A stretch of DNA of 64,000 nt from [Clostridium] citroniae WAL-17108 (GTDB taxonomy: Bacteria; Bacillota; Clostridia; Lachnospirales; Lachnospiraceae), in contig NZ_JH376428.1 in the NCBI RefSeq assembly GCF_000233455.1, positions 183,714 to 247,713 on the forward strand, read 5' to 3'. Positions 53,204-62,157 of this stretch are shown one piece after another (positions within the stretch are counted from its first letter, which is position 1; every line of letters starts with the position of its first letter). Position numbers and translations under genes: made by a program. The notes beneath the pieces are model-generated. The model made no database searches. It worked only from the letters and a program-made list of their open reading frames with translations, and had not been told where the DNA came from.

Positions 53204-54304
53204 ATGACGGTTGAAGAATTTTTTGACAAAGTAATTACGGTCCGCATGAAGGAGGACAGGAGCGCGCTGGATATTATTGACCAGACCCTTCTTCCGGGCA
53301 CCATTAAACGAATCCGGATCAGCACAAAAGAGGAAATCTGGGAGGCCATCAAGAAGCTGAAGGTACGGGGGGCGCCGGCCATCGGAGCAGCGGCCGCCTA
53401 TGGAATCGCATTACTGTCCTCACGCATCACCGCGGACCGGTACGAAACCTTTTATCCGGAATTTAAGGAATTAAAGGATTACCTGGCTTCCTCCAGGCCC
53501 ACTGCGGTCAATCTGTTCTGGGCGCTGAACCGTATGGACAGAACCGTGGCTGCCAATCAGGAAAAGGATGTTGCAGAGATTAAGGAACTTCTTTTTCAGG
53601 AAGCAGATGCTATCCGTGAGGAAGATGTCCAAATCAGCCGAGTGATCGGAGAGATTGGTTTTGGACTGTTAGAGGAGCTTAAGCAGGAGGGAAAAGAGAT
53701 TGGCATCATGACCCACTGCAATGCAGGCACACTTGCCACTGCAAAGTACGGCACTGCAACGGCCCCCATGTACATTGCACTGGAAAAGGGCTGGCCGGGA
53801 ACGGCCATGCACGTTTATTGTGATGAGACCAGGCCGCTGCTCCAGGGCGCCCGTCTTACCTCATTTGAACTGTATAACGCAGGTATCACAACAACCCTGC
53901 AGTGTGATAACATGGCCTCTATCCTGATGCAGTCCGGAAAGATAGATATTATTTTCGTGGGCTGTGACCGGGTTGCAATGAACGGTGATTCGGCCAATAA
54001 GATCGGAACCAGCGGCGTGGCGATTCTGGCAAAGCATTATGGGATTCCCTTCTATGTGTGCGCGCCCACATCCACCATTGATATGGACACACCAACCGGA
54101 AAGGAGATTCCCATTGAGATGCGAAGCCCCGATGAGGTGACACAGATGTGGTATAAGGAGCGTATGGCTCCTGAGGGTATCCATGTGTATAATCCTGCCT
54201 TTGATGTGACGGACCATTCGCTGATAACAGGCATCATCACGGAAAAGGGAATGTGCCACGCACCCTTTGACAAGGCGTTTGAAATACTGGGAATCGGAAA
54301 GTAG
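53204..54304 (+). CDS. mtnA: MtnA-like sugar-1-phosphate isomerase
   Basis: 366 residues. Family blocks: RGAPAIGAAAAYGIAL, THCNAGTLATAKYG (catalytic Cys), DETRPLLQGARLT, and FVGCDRVAMNGDSANKIGT (catalytic Asp). Converts 5-methylthioribose-1-phosphate, or the deoxy analogue, to the ribulose-1-phosphate ketose. AGGAGG ribosome site. Confidence 0.95.
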   Translation: MTVEEFFDKVITVRMKEDRSALDIIDQTLLPGTIKRIRISTKEEIWEAIKKLKVRGAPAIGAAAAYGIALLSSRITADRYETFYPEFKELKDYLASSRPTAVNLFWALNRMDRTVAANQEKDVAEIKELLFQEADAIREEDVQISRVIGEIGFGLLEELKQEGKEIGIMTHCNAGTLATAKYGTATAPMYIALEKGWPGTAMHVYCDETRPLLQGARLTSFELYNAGITTTLQCDNMASILMQSGKIDIIFVGCDRVAMNGDSANKIGTSGVAILAKHYGIPFYVCAPTSTIDMDTPTGKEIPIEMRSPDEVTQMWYKERMAPEGIHVYNPAFDVTDHSLITGIITEKGMCHAPFDKAFEILGIGK

Positions 54305-54316
54305 GAGGAACATGAT

Positions 54317-54970
54317 ATGCTTGAGGTATTAAAAGAACAGGTGGTTGCAGCGGCAAAGGAAGCGGACCGGCTTGGCATGTGCAAACATAAGTCGGGCAAC
54401 TTCAGTATATATGACCCGGAAACAGGGTATGCGGTCATCACACCCAGTGGGGTGTCCAGGGATGTGCTTACAGCAAAACATATTTGTGTCATGGATCTGG
54501 ACGGCAAGGTGATTGAGCGGCAGGAGGATTTAAAACCGTCCAGTGAGGCCATGATGCACCTGTATATTTATAAGGAACGAAAAGACATTCTGGCAATTGT
54601 ACATACACATGCCCGGTATTCAACTGCATTTGCCATCATGAACAAGCCGATTCCGCCTATTGTGTATGAAAGCGCGTACCTGGGGAAAACGGGCATGGTT
54701 CCCGTGGCGCCCTACGGAAGGGCGGGAACCGTTGACCTGGCATGGAAGGTGGCAGATGTTATGAAGGATCACGAAGTCTGCCTCATGGAAAGCCATGGCG
54801 CCATTGCGGCAGGAAGCAGCCTTGAGGATGCCTTCTTAAAGGCACAGTATGTGGAGGAAATTGCTGAGATGTATTATATTACCCTTGCCAGCACAGGCGG
54901 AGCCGAGCCAAAAGCGCTGCCTGTGGAAGAACTTGAGAAATGGGCCTATCCAAAAGAAATCATTCTCTAA
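54317..54970 (+). CDS. Class II aldolase (FucA/RhaD/Ald2 type)
   Basis: 217 residues. Zinc ligands HTHARYS (H-x-H) and MESHGAIAAG, with SSEAMMHL; begins VAAAKEADRLGMCKHKSGNF. This family splits ketose-1-phosphates into DHAP and an aldehyde, which completes the DHAP shunt set up by the kinase and isomerase. Overlaps in spacing with the next gene (10 bp apart). Confidence 0.93.
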   Translation: MLEVLKEQVVAAAKEADRLGMCKHKSGNFSIYDPETGYAVITPSGVSRDVLTAKHICVMDLDGKVIERQEDLKPSSEAMMHLYIYKERKDILAIVHTHARYSTAFAIMNKPIPPIVYESAYLGKTGMVPVAPYGRAGTVDLAWKVADVMKDHEVCLMESHGAIAAGSSLEDAFLKAQYVEEIAEMYYITLASTGGAEPKALPVEELEKWAYPKEIIL

Positions 54971-54980
54971 GGAGGACGCT

Positions 54981-55976
54981 ATGAAAAAGATAATCAATGC
55001 CCCCGAGCAGTATACGGATGACATGCTTAACGGTATTTACGCGGCGCACCCCGATATGGTTAAATACATTGAAAATGATTTGCGCTGCTATTGTATTGCG
55101 CAGAAAAAGCAGGGCAAGGTGGCAATCATAACAGGCGGAGGAACCGGGCATCTGCCCCTGTTCCTTGGCTATGTGGGCGAAAACCTGCTGGACGGCTGCG
55201 GTGTGGGCGGCGTGTTCCAGTCTCCTTGTGCAGAGCAGATATATAATGTGGCAAAAGAGGTGGAATCAGGAGCCGGAATCCTGTTCCTCTATGGGAACTA
55301 TACAGGCGATATCATGAATTTTGACATGGCGTCCGAACTGCTGGAAATGGATGACATTAAAACCGCAAGCATTGTGGGTGCGGATGATGTGCTTTCCAAT
55401 AAGGATGTGGCGGTGCGCCGAGGAGTGGCGGGCATATTCTTCATGTATAAATGTGCCGGGGCCAGGGCCGCCCGGATGGGGACACTGGAAGAGGTACTGG
55501 CAGCAGCAAAAAAGGCAAAAGACAATACCCGCACCGTTGGCTTTGCCCTGACTCCCTGTATCATCCCGGAAATCGGCCGCTCCAATTTCACACTGGCAGA
55601 CGGCGAGATGGCATTTGGAATGGGCATCCATGGAGAACCGGGTGTATGGAACGGGCCGGTGAAGACCGCGGATGAACTGGCCGGCGAGTCGGTGGACAAA
55701 ATCTTAAGTGATATGCCTCTGGGTGCAGGTGAGGAAGTCTGTGTGCTGATAAACGGACTGGGCGCAACCAGCCAGGAGGAGCTGTACATCCTTTCAGGAA
55801 GCGTACACAAGCTTCTGAATAAAAAGGGTATCAGGATCCACCGTACTTTTGTAGGCGAATATGCCACCAGCATGGAAATGGCCGGGGCATCTGTTTCCAT
55901 CTGCCGTATGGCGGATGAAGAGATGAAACAGTGGATAGATATGCCTGTGCACACGCCGTTTTACACCCAGGTATGA
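54981..55976 (+). CDS. dhaK: Dihydroxyacetone kinase subunit DhaK-like
   Basis: 331 residues from ATG 54981 (GGAGG 5 nt before). IITGGGTGHLPLFLGYVG (the substrate-binding loop) and the covalent-binding histidine in GMGIHGEPGV are both present. Forms with DhaL a kinase for dihydroxyacetone or a similar triose or tetrulose. No DhaM phosphotransfer protein is encoded here, so the phosphate donor (ATP or a DhaM elsewhere) is open. Confidence 0.93.
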   Translation: MKKIINAPEQYTDDMLNGIYAAHPDMVKYIENDLRCYCIAQKKQGKVAIITGGGTGHLPLFLGYVGENLLDGCGVGGVFQSPCAEQIYNVAKEVESGAGILFLYGNYTGDIMNFDMASELLEMDDIKTASIVGADDVLSNKDVAVRRGVAGIFFMYKCAGARAARMGTLEEVLAAAKKAKDNTRTVGFALTPCIIPEIGRSNFTLADGEMAFGMGIHGEPGVWNGPVKTADELAGESVDKILSDMPLGAGEEVCVLINGLGATSQEELYILSGSVHKLLNKKGIRIHRTFVGEYATSMEMAGASVSICRMADEEMKQWIDMPVHTPFYTQV

Positions 55977-56005
55977 TGATTCCGGATCTGTGAAGGAGGA
56001 AAAGG

Positions 56006-56644
56006 ATGGACAGCATAAGATATCATGAACTCCCTGCATTCTTTCAGGGCGCAGCGGAAATCTTTGAAGAGAAAAAGGAGGAACTCTGTGAGATGGATGC
56101 AAAAATGGGTGACGGAGACCTGGGTCTGACCATGGAGAAAGGCTTCGGTGCCCTGCCCCGGTTAATCCGTGAGAATGGGGAGGATGGGAATATTGGAAAA
56201 ACATTAATGAAGGCAGGCATGAAAATGTCCGGTCTTGTTCCGTCCACCATGGGTACCCTGATGGCCAGCGGAATCATGGAAGGCGCCAAGGTCCTTGGCG
56301 GAAAGGCGGAGATGGGGCCAAAAGAGTTTTCTGAATTCCTGGATGGCTTTGCCAGGGGAATTGAACGCCGGGGAAAATGCCGGCCCGGCGACCGGACACT
56401 TCTGGACGCAATGGATGCAGCCGCTAAAAAAGCACTGGAAGCCAGCAAAGACGGAGCGGATATGGTTACGGTAATCCATGCAGCTGCGGAAGGTGCAAGG
56501 GCCGGTGCCGCAGCCACCAAAGATATGCTGCCCAAGTTTGGTAAAGCCGCAGTGTTCTCAGCCAGGGCCAAAGGGATTCCTGACCAGGGGGCGGTGGCGG
56601 GACAGTATTTGCTGGAGGGAATGGAACGATATTTCCTTTCATAA
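56006..56644 (+). CDS. dhaL: Dihydroxyacetone kinase subunit DhaL-like
   Basis: 212 residues. DAKMGDGDLGLTMEKGF carries the Asp cluster that binds the Mg-nucleotide; RPGDRTLLDAMDAA is the family's second motif. Partner of the DhaK-like protein. The 5' end of a terminator follows (56653-56678). Confidence 0.93.
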   Translation: MDSIRYHELPAFFQGAAEIFEEKKEELCEMDAKMGDGDLGLTMEKGFGALPRLIRENGEDGNIGKTLMKAGMKMSGLVPSTMGTLMASGIMEGAKVLGGKAEMGPKEFSEFLDGFARGIERRGKCRPGDRTLLDAMDAAAKKALEASKDGADMVTVIHAAAEGARAGAAATKDMLPKFGKAAVFSARAKGIPDQGAVAGQYLLEGMERYFLS

Positions 56645-56652
56645 AATCATTA

Positions 56653-56690
56653 TGGAGCTGTCGGGAAACAGGCAGCTCTAAAAAAATCCC
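56653..56690 (+). terminator. Terminator of the DHAP-shunt operon
   Basis: GAGCTGTC and GGCAGCTC, then a weak A/T tract. Confidence 0.55.
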
Positions 56691-57098
56691 CCTAGATATT
56701 TCTATCCGTGGGGAAGCGTTCGTCACATTTCCGGGCTCCGATCAACTCCATGTCAATCGGAGCTCATCCCCTGCGCCCATTCTCTTTTTAGAATCCGCCT
56801 AACTATATGGAAACTAAATATTCAAGTTTAAAATATGATTTGACAGTCTAGTTAAATACCCATCCTGCCGCTATGAACATCATAATCATGCCTACTGTTT
56901 CAATGACCTTTTAATTACATCATCTCCTGCCGGCAATTATTTTTCAAAATATGCCCATGGTATCCGGTAAAGTTTTCCACCAGATATAAAATCCCAAAAA
57001 AGGCACCGCAGCACAAAGCCTTACCGCTCCGTACCGCAGCACCTTATTTCTTTTATCCCTTATCCCTTTGCCAGGTATATAAAACATAATACCACCCG
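56691..57098. other. Gene-free stretch between the two sugar loci
   Basis: Contains a few A/T-rich words only; nothing assignable. Confidence 0.4.
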
Positions 57099-57563
57099 CT
57101 ACCCAGGAAAATATGTCTCCGCATCATATAAAAGTACCTTATCCGAAAATACTTCTCCGCCCACAACCTCTGCAATTACCAGAACGTGGTCTCCCAGGTC
57201 GATACACCTGCTCACTTCACAATCCAGCCATGCCGCTGAACCATTGACCACAGGCATTCCTTTTTTATTCACCTCACAGGACACCAGCTTGGACTTGTCC
57301 ACGTTTCTCCCCGACTGGGTACCACAGATCCTGGCAGCCTGTTCCTGCCCCTCTGCCAGCACGGAAAGCGAAAACTTCTCCTGCTCCCTCACAAGCCCGG
57401 CCGTAAGATGGCTGGCACCAATTGCCACTGCCAGCTGGTTGGGATTTGCCGACACCTGCGTCACCCATGCAGCTGTCATTAGATTATATGTTTCATCCTT
57501 CTTTGATCCGATCACATAGACTCCCTGGGAAAGGGAATTCATACATTTTGATATGGTTGACAT
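57099..57563 (-). CDS. Flavin reductase / flavoredoxin-like protein
   Basis: 154 residues of the FMN-binding split-barrel type: GVYVIGSKKDE, TAAWVTQVSANPNQLAVAI and GDHVLVIAEVVGG. Binds FMN and acts as a flavin-dependent reductase or electron carrier. Preceded by its own promoter region; unrelated in function to its neighbours. Confidence 0.85.
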   Translation of the reverse strand: MSTISKCMNSLSQGVYVIGSKKDETYNLMTAAWVTQVSANPNQLAVAIGASHLTAGLVREQEKFSLSVLAEGQEQAARICGTQSGRNVDKSKLVSCEVNKKGMPVVNGSAAWLDCEVSRCIDLGDHVLVIAEVVGGEVFSDKVLLYDAETYFPG

Positions 57564-57769
57564 ATGATTTCTCTGCCTCCTTGCGCATATTTACTTTTAT
57601 CGTTCCATGAAACAACTCTTGAACCTATTCTAGTATCAGTTTGATTATACGCCTTTTGTGCAGATACTTCCATCCTATATTTTGCCTGTCAGCTATCATA
57701 TTTTGTGCAGATGACTATTAGGCATAATTATCTATTTTAGTGCAGTTAGCCAACCATCCCTATCCATCC

Positions 57770-59404
57770 TTAATCATCCCTGTTCCCACGCTTTAACTCC
57801 AAAGCCCCCGCGGCCAGATATCCATGGCTTTTCCCCTCCGCGCTGTCAGTGATCCAAAATGAATATAGTTTTCCATTTTTCAAAATAAACCTGAGACGTA
57901 TTTTGTCCCCCGGCAGGTCCAGGAGGTCCCTTGTTTTCCACCGGATCCTGTATTTTGTCCGGTCCTGGGCCATTGTGACACAGTCCGCAGCCGAATAGCC
58001 TGGGATCACATTTCCGCCTTCATCCAGGACTTCCACTGCCAGCTCCCCTTTGGGACAGTCTGCATTTACAAACACATACTCTCCCTGATATTTCAGTATT
58101 TCTGTGGTCAGTTCCCCCTTTTCGTCCTGCGGTTTCATGGCTGCAAACCCGTCACGCCTCAGTTTTGCGATTCCCATGGCTCCCCCGGAATATTTATGGG
58201 TACCAAACACAGGGGATTCTCCTGAAAATGCCGAATAAAAAAACCATATCTCATCTCCCACAACCGTACAGATGCCGTTGGCCGGATGGAGATATCCATA
58301 ATCCCATTCCCCACATATGCGGGAAGATGACAGGAAATTATCATAGGTCGGCCTGTGGAAATGAAACCCGTCCCTGCTGAATGCCAGTTTCAGATCATTT
58401 ATCTTTGGCATCCCTGTCTTTTCACACACAAAATTGGGAGGGCCCATAAAAACGGAATAAACACCCAGCATCACACTTTCATATGCCACCGCATCCAGAT
58501 TGTATAGTTGTGTGTAATATCCCATCTCCGGGTCCGGCTTATCATAGATATCCGTCCTTGCCCAGAATCGGATATCATCCTGCGTCCATTGGCTGCCCCT
58601 GAAGAAATCATCTGTTTCATAATATCCCCGCACTCTTACCCGGCTGTCCAGCTTGGAAAATGTCCTCATGCTGTATACCCACTTGTTCCGGAAAGGGTTG
58701 TGGAAAAAGGTGGTGTTATCCCCTGAAGGACCTGTCTGCCCCGCCTCCTTCCAGTGGATCCCATCTGAAGATTGGTATAAAACAGTCATCTCCCTGGGGG
58801 GAATGGATTGGGGATCGTCATGTGCATGCTTGGGTTTTAAATGATAATATCTGTAGTCTTTGTCAAAACACCTGTAAAAGGTCAGCATTTTATAGCGTTC
58901 TTCCAGGTTATCTGTATCCGGGTCCATCCAGACCGCATCCCCATCCCTCATATATCCGGGAACATGCTCCAATACCCGGTCCGTTTTGGAGCCGGATGCA
59001 AGTTGGCTTAAACGGGTCCAATGCAGCCCGTCTTTGCTCTCGGCATAGGCGCTGCCGTCAAACCATCCGGCCTGGTACCACATTTTAAACATTCGGTCAT
59101 AAGTATCATAAAACACGCCTCCATTAAAAGGGCTGGCACAGGTGCAATAGCCATCATTTAATTCCATATCTGTCTCGGGCCGGAAAACAGGGGCTTCTGA
59201 TGTCTTTGGAGACGGGAACTCGCGGATCAGATCTGTGTGACTAATCAGGAAATCATCCACAAACAGCTGCCTTCCAATTGAAATATCGATGTAGTCCGGT
59301 TTATTTTCCAGGTACGGAACCGGCAGCGGCTTGTCCAGCGTCTCCTCCTTGTAACGGGGTGGCCATATATCAGGCAAAATTATATTATTATACAGTCGTT
59401 CCAT
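57770..59404 (-). CDS. Glycosidase-like protein, five-bladed beta-propeller
   Basis: 544 residues from ATG 59404 (AAAGGAG 5 nt before). Repeated aspartate/tryptophan blocks (DGLHWTRLSQ, DGIHWKEAGQ, DGFHFHRPTY) mark propeller blades as in GH32/GH43-clan enzymes; no signal peptide, so cytoplasmic. Co-transcribed after the PTS permease gene (24 bp apart), so it probably cleaves the sugar phosphate imported by it. No catalytic triad can be assigned with certainty. Confidence 0.7.
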   Translation of the reverse strand: MERLYNNIILPDIWPPRYKEETLDKPLPVPYLENKPDYIDISIGRQLFVDDFLISHTDLIREFPSPKTSEAPVFRPETDMELNDGYCTCASPFNGGVFYDTYDRMFKMWYQAGWFDGSAYAESKDGLHWTRLSQLASGSKTDRVLEHVPGYMRDGDAVWMDPDTDNLEERYKMLTFYRCFDKDYRYYHLKPKHAHDDPQSIPPREMTVLYQSSDGIHWKEAGQTGPSGDNTTFFHNPFRNKWVYSMRTFSKLDSRVRVRGYYETDDFFRGSQWTQDDIRFWARTDIYDKPDPEMGYYTQLYNLDAVAYESVMLGVYSVFMGPPNFVCEKTGMPKINDLKLAFSRDGFHFHRPTYDNFLSSSRICGEWDYGYLHPANGICTVVGDEIWFFYSAFSGESPVFGTHKYSGGAMGIAKLRRDGFAAMKPQDEKGELTTEILKYQGEYVFVNADCPKGELAVEVLDEGGNVIPGYSAADCVTMAQDRTKYRIRWKTRDLLDLPGDKIRLRFILKNGKLYSFWITDSAEGKSHGYLAAGALELKRGNRDD

Positions 59405-59427
59405 GATACTCCTTTTATTTCTCAATA

Positions 59428-60798
59428 TTACTCTTCAACTGGTTTATACATCACATAGGTCAATACAAAAGCGGTTATAAACCCAATGAGGCATGCAATC
59501 AAATACGTTCCAAGCTGCCCGTTTAAATACAGGAGCATGCCCGGCAATGCGGTGATGGACATACCGGTTCCTGCCAGACCCACAATGGAGGAAAATACTC
59601 CTGCGCATCCGCCTCCGATGCATCCGCAGATAAAGGGAGTCAGCCTTGGCAGGTTTCCGCCAAAGATCAAAGGCTCTGTGATGCCTAAAAATGCAGGTAC
59701 CACGGATGTAAAGTAAAGGGACCTCTGCTTTTTATTTTTTGTCTTGAGCGCAGCCGCAATGCCTGCAGCCCCCTGTGCCACGATCGCGCCGCACACCAGT
59801 GCGTTAAAGGGATTGGCTCCTGTATTTGCCAAAAGCTCGATCTCAAGCGCCTTAAAGGTATGGTGTAATCCGGTTATGACAACCGCCTGCTGCAGGGCGC
59901 CTACCATAAAGCCGCCGATGCCAAAGGGAATATTCATCAGCATGGAGATCAGGACCACCAATCCCTGTTCAACCATGTGCATGATCGGGCCAATCACGAT
60001 CAGTCCGATAAAAAGACTGCTGAGAAGTGTGATAAACGGGGTTACGATCAGGTCCAGGACATCCGGTACGATTTTTCTCAATCCCTTTTCAATCTTTGCA
60101 GCGATCGCGCCCAGGATCAATGCCGGAAGCACCGAACCCTGATATCCTATGATTGGAATGTTCAGCCCCATCAGACTTAAATAGATGGGTTCCACGCTAC
60201 CGCTTGCCACCTGGTTTGCATTGGGCAGCTGAGGTGCAACCAGCATAAGGCCGATCACAATACCCAGCGCAGGGGATGCGCCAAACCGTTTCATTACAGA
60301 ATATGTAACAAGAGCCGGCAGGAACGAAAATGCCGTGTCGATCAGAACCTGTGACAGTGTCAGGAATGTGGGGTTTAATTCCACTCCCAGATTGGTGATC
60401 AGACTGCGCAGTCCCATAAAAAGTCCTGTTGCAACCAGGATTGGTATGATTGGAAAAAATACATCCCCCAACAGCCTGGATGCCTTTTGAACTGCATTCA
60501 TGTTCACGGCCGCGGCCTCTGCCTTGGACATCATCTTTCCTGTGTCCATTCCTGTAATCTCAAGCACCTGCTGGTAGACCTTATTTACAAATCCGGTGCC
60601 CAGTATGATCTGATGCTGGCCGGATGCAAAAAAGCTCCCCTTTACGCCGTCAATGGCTTCAATTTCTTTTTTATCAAATTCAGATGCATCCTTAAGAACA
60701 AGTCTCAGCCTTGTGGCGCAGTGTTCGACATTTAAGATATTCTCCTGACCGCCGATATGTTTTAATATCTCCTGTGCTGCCTGTTTCTCTTTACTCAT
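59428..60798 (-). CDS. PTS sugar permease, EIIBC (glucose/sucrose family)
   Basis: 456 residues. EIIB domain at the N-terminus with phosphorylated Cys in EHCATRLRL; EIIC domain with about ten membrane helices (GTYLIACLIGFITAFVL last). No EIIA domain, so a shared EIIA is expected. Begins MSKEKQAAQEILKHIGGQEN. Own promoter at 60853-60881. Confidence 0.93.
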   Translation of the reverse strand: MSKEKQAAQEILKHIGGQENILNVEHCATRLRLVLKDASEFDKKEIEAIDGVKGSFFASGQHQIILGTGFVNKVYQQVLEITGMDTGKMMSKAEAAAVNMNAVQKASRLLGDVFFPIIPILVATGLFMGLRSLITNLGVELNPTFLTLSQVLIDTAFSFLPALVTYSVMKRFGASPALGIVIGLMLVAPQLPNANQVASGSVEPIYLSLMGLNIPIIGYQGSVLPALILGAIAAKIEKGLRKIVPDVLDLIVTPFITLLSSLFIGLIVIGPIMHMVEQGLVVLISMLMNIPFGIGGFMVGALQQAVVITGLHHTFKALEIELLANTGANPFNALVCGAIVAQGAAGIAAALKTKNKKQRSLYFTSVVPAFLGITEPLIFGGNLPRLTPFICGCIGGGCAGVFSSIVGLAGTGMSITALPGMLLYLNGQLGTYLIACLIGFITAFVLTYVMYKPVEE

Positions 60799-60826
60799 AA
60801 TGACCTCCTATAAAATTATGCAACAA

Positions 60827-60840
60827 TGTACGCGCGTTCA
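60827..60840. promoter_or_regulatory. LacI-type operator candidate
   Basis: TGTACGCGCGTTCA, with the CG centre usual for LacI-family sites, between the PTS promoter and start codon. Confidence 0.45.
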
Positions 60841-60852
60841 TTTGATGAAATA

Positions 60853-60881
60853 AGCTTAGCTCAGAATTAAATCTCTGTCAA
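60853..60881 (-). promoter_or_regulatory. Promoter of the PTS operon
   Basis: On the minus strand TTGACA (60881-60876), 17-bp spacer, TAAGCT (60858-60853). Confidence 0.65.
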
Positions 60882-60939
60882 GCAGTTTCATAATTTTTGT
60901 ACCTTTTCATAAAATACCCACATGATTTTTATAAAATAT

Positions 60940-61932
60940 TCACAATAAACTGGAGGTGGATTCACGGATTACCAGTCTTGGAGACAGATTGACCACTTCT
61001 TCCTCCAGATCTCCCTCGATTCCCTGAATGACCAGACCGACTGCGTTTTTTGCAATCTCCTCTATGGGGGATGCAACAGAGGTGAGGGTGGGGATCATCT
61101 TTTTTGCCAGCAGTGTATTATTATAGCCGCATACGATCACGTCCTTTGGGACGCTGATCCCACGCTCCACCAGTGCTTTTATCACATCACTGGCAGCAAT
61201 GTCGCTGTGTGCAAACCATGCAGTGATCTTAGACGGGTCGTGGGATTCAAAATATTGATCAATGATTTCATAGGCCTTTTGATTTTCTGCTGTCTCATGC
61301 TGGCTGCACTCCACAATGGCTTTTATCTTCAGTCCGTTTTTTTCAAGCTCATCCCGAAAGCCTTCCAGCTTATTGTTGCCTGCCAATGATCTCAGCGGTC
61401 CTATATACCCCACATTCCGGTGACCTAGTTCGCAAAAATGGCGCGCCACCTGCATGCCGCCCTCCTCCGAACTTATAATGATATTTTTCTTATCCGTAAG
61501 TTTAAAAAGACTTACCAGGGGTACGCTGATCCCGCTGTACAGCTTCCTGTTAGGCGTTCCGATAGGCCTGACAATGATTCCGTCCACTTTCCTGCGCTTA
61601 AAGCCATTGATGATATTGGCTTCCCTAGCCCGGTCTCTCTGGGCATCCCCCAGGATCACGCTATAGCCGTAGATCTCCGCCTCATGTACAATGGCGGTCA
61701 TAAGGGATGCATACAATGGATTGGATAAATCTGAAAACAGCACTCCGATAATATTGGTCCTATTCCCCGCCAGGCTCTGGGCCACCTGATTCGGCTCATA
61801 TCCCAGCTTTTTTACCCAGTACATGACATGACTGCGCGTCTCCATCTTGATGGAAGGGTGATTGGATAAAACCCTTGATACAGTTGCCCGTGATACATTT
61901 GCCGCCTTGGCGACATCTTCCATTGTAACCAT
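60940..61932 (-). CDS. LacI-family regulator of the PTS locus
   Basis: 330 residues from ATG 61932 (GGAGG 4 nt before). HTH: MEDVAKAANVSRATVSRVLS; sensor domain with VSLFKLTDKKNIIISSEEGG and IVCGYNNTLLAKKMIPTLTS. Same strand as the PTS gene, upstream of it. Confidence 0.95.
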   Translation of the reverse strand: MVTMEDVAKAANVSRATVSRVLSNHPSIKMETRSHVMYWVKKLGYEPNQVAQSLAGNRTNIIGVLFSDLSNPLYASLMTAIVHEAEIYGYSVILGDAQRDRAREANIINGFKRRKVDGIIVRPIGTPNRKLYSGISVPLVSLFKLTDKKNIIISSEEGGMQVARHFCELGHRNVGYIGPLRSLAGNNKLEGFRDELEKNGLKIKAIVECSQHETAENQKAYEIIDQYFESHDPSKITAWFAHSDIAASDVIKALVERGISVPKDVIVCGYNNTLLAKKMIPTLTSVASPIEEIAKNAVGLVIQGIEGDLEEEVVNLSPRLVIRESTSSLL

Positions 61933-62028
61933 GCTACCTCCCGTATTACATAAACATTCTGTTTTCAGTATACTTTTTTTTTGCAGGATATGCAATGTGA
62001 AAAATGATTCCCCATCGGTTTCAGCAAA

Positions 62029-62079
62029 AAGATACCATCCGGCAGATAATAGTCTTCCTGCCTGATGGTATCTTGATTT
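62029..62079 (-). terminator. Terminator after the binding lipoprotein gene
   Basis: AAGATACCATC (62029-62039) and GATGGTATCTT (62064-62074) with an inner GGCAG/CTGCC; T-run on the minus side. Confidence 0.75.
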
Positions 62080-62157
62080 TCCGGTTCAGTATCATTTCTC
62101 CGGTTCAATCATATATAGTTATATCTTTGTCAGGTTATAAAGTGTCTTTCACCGCCC

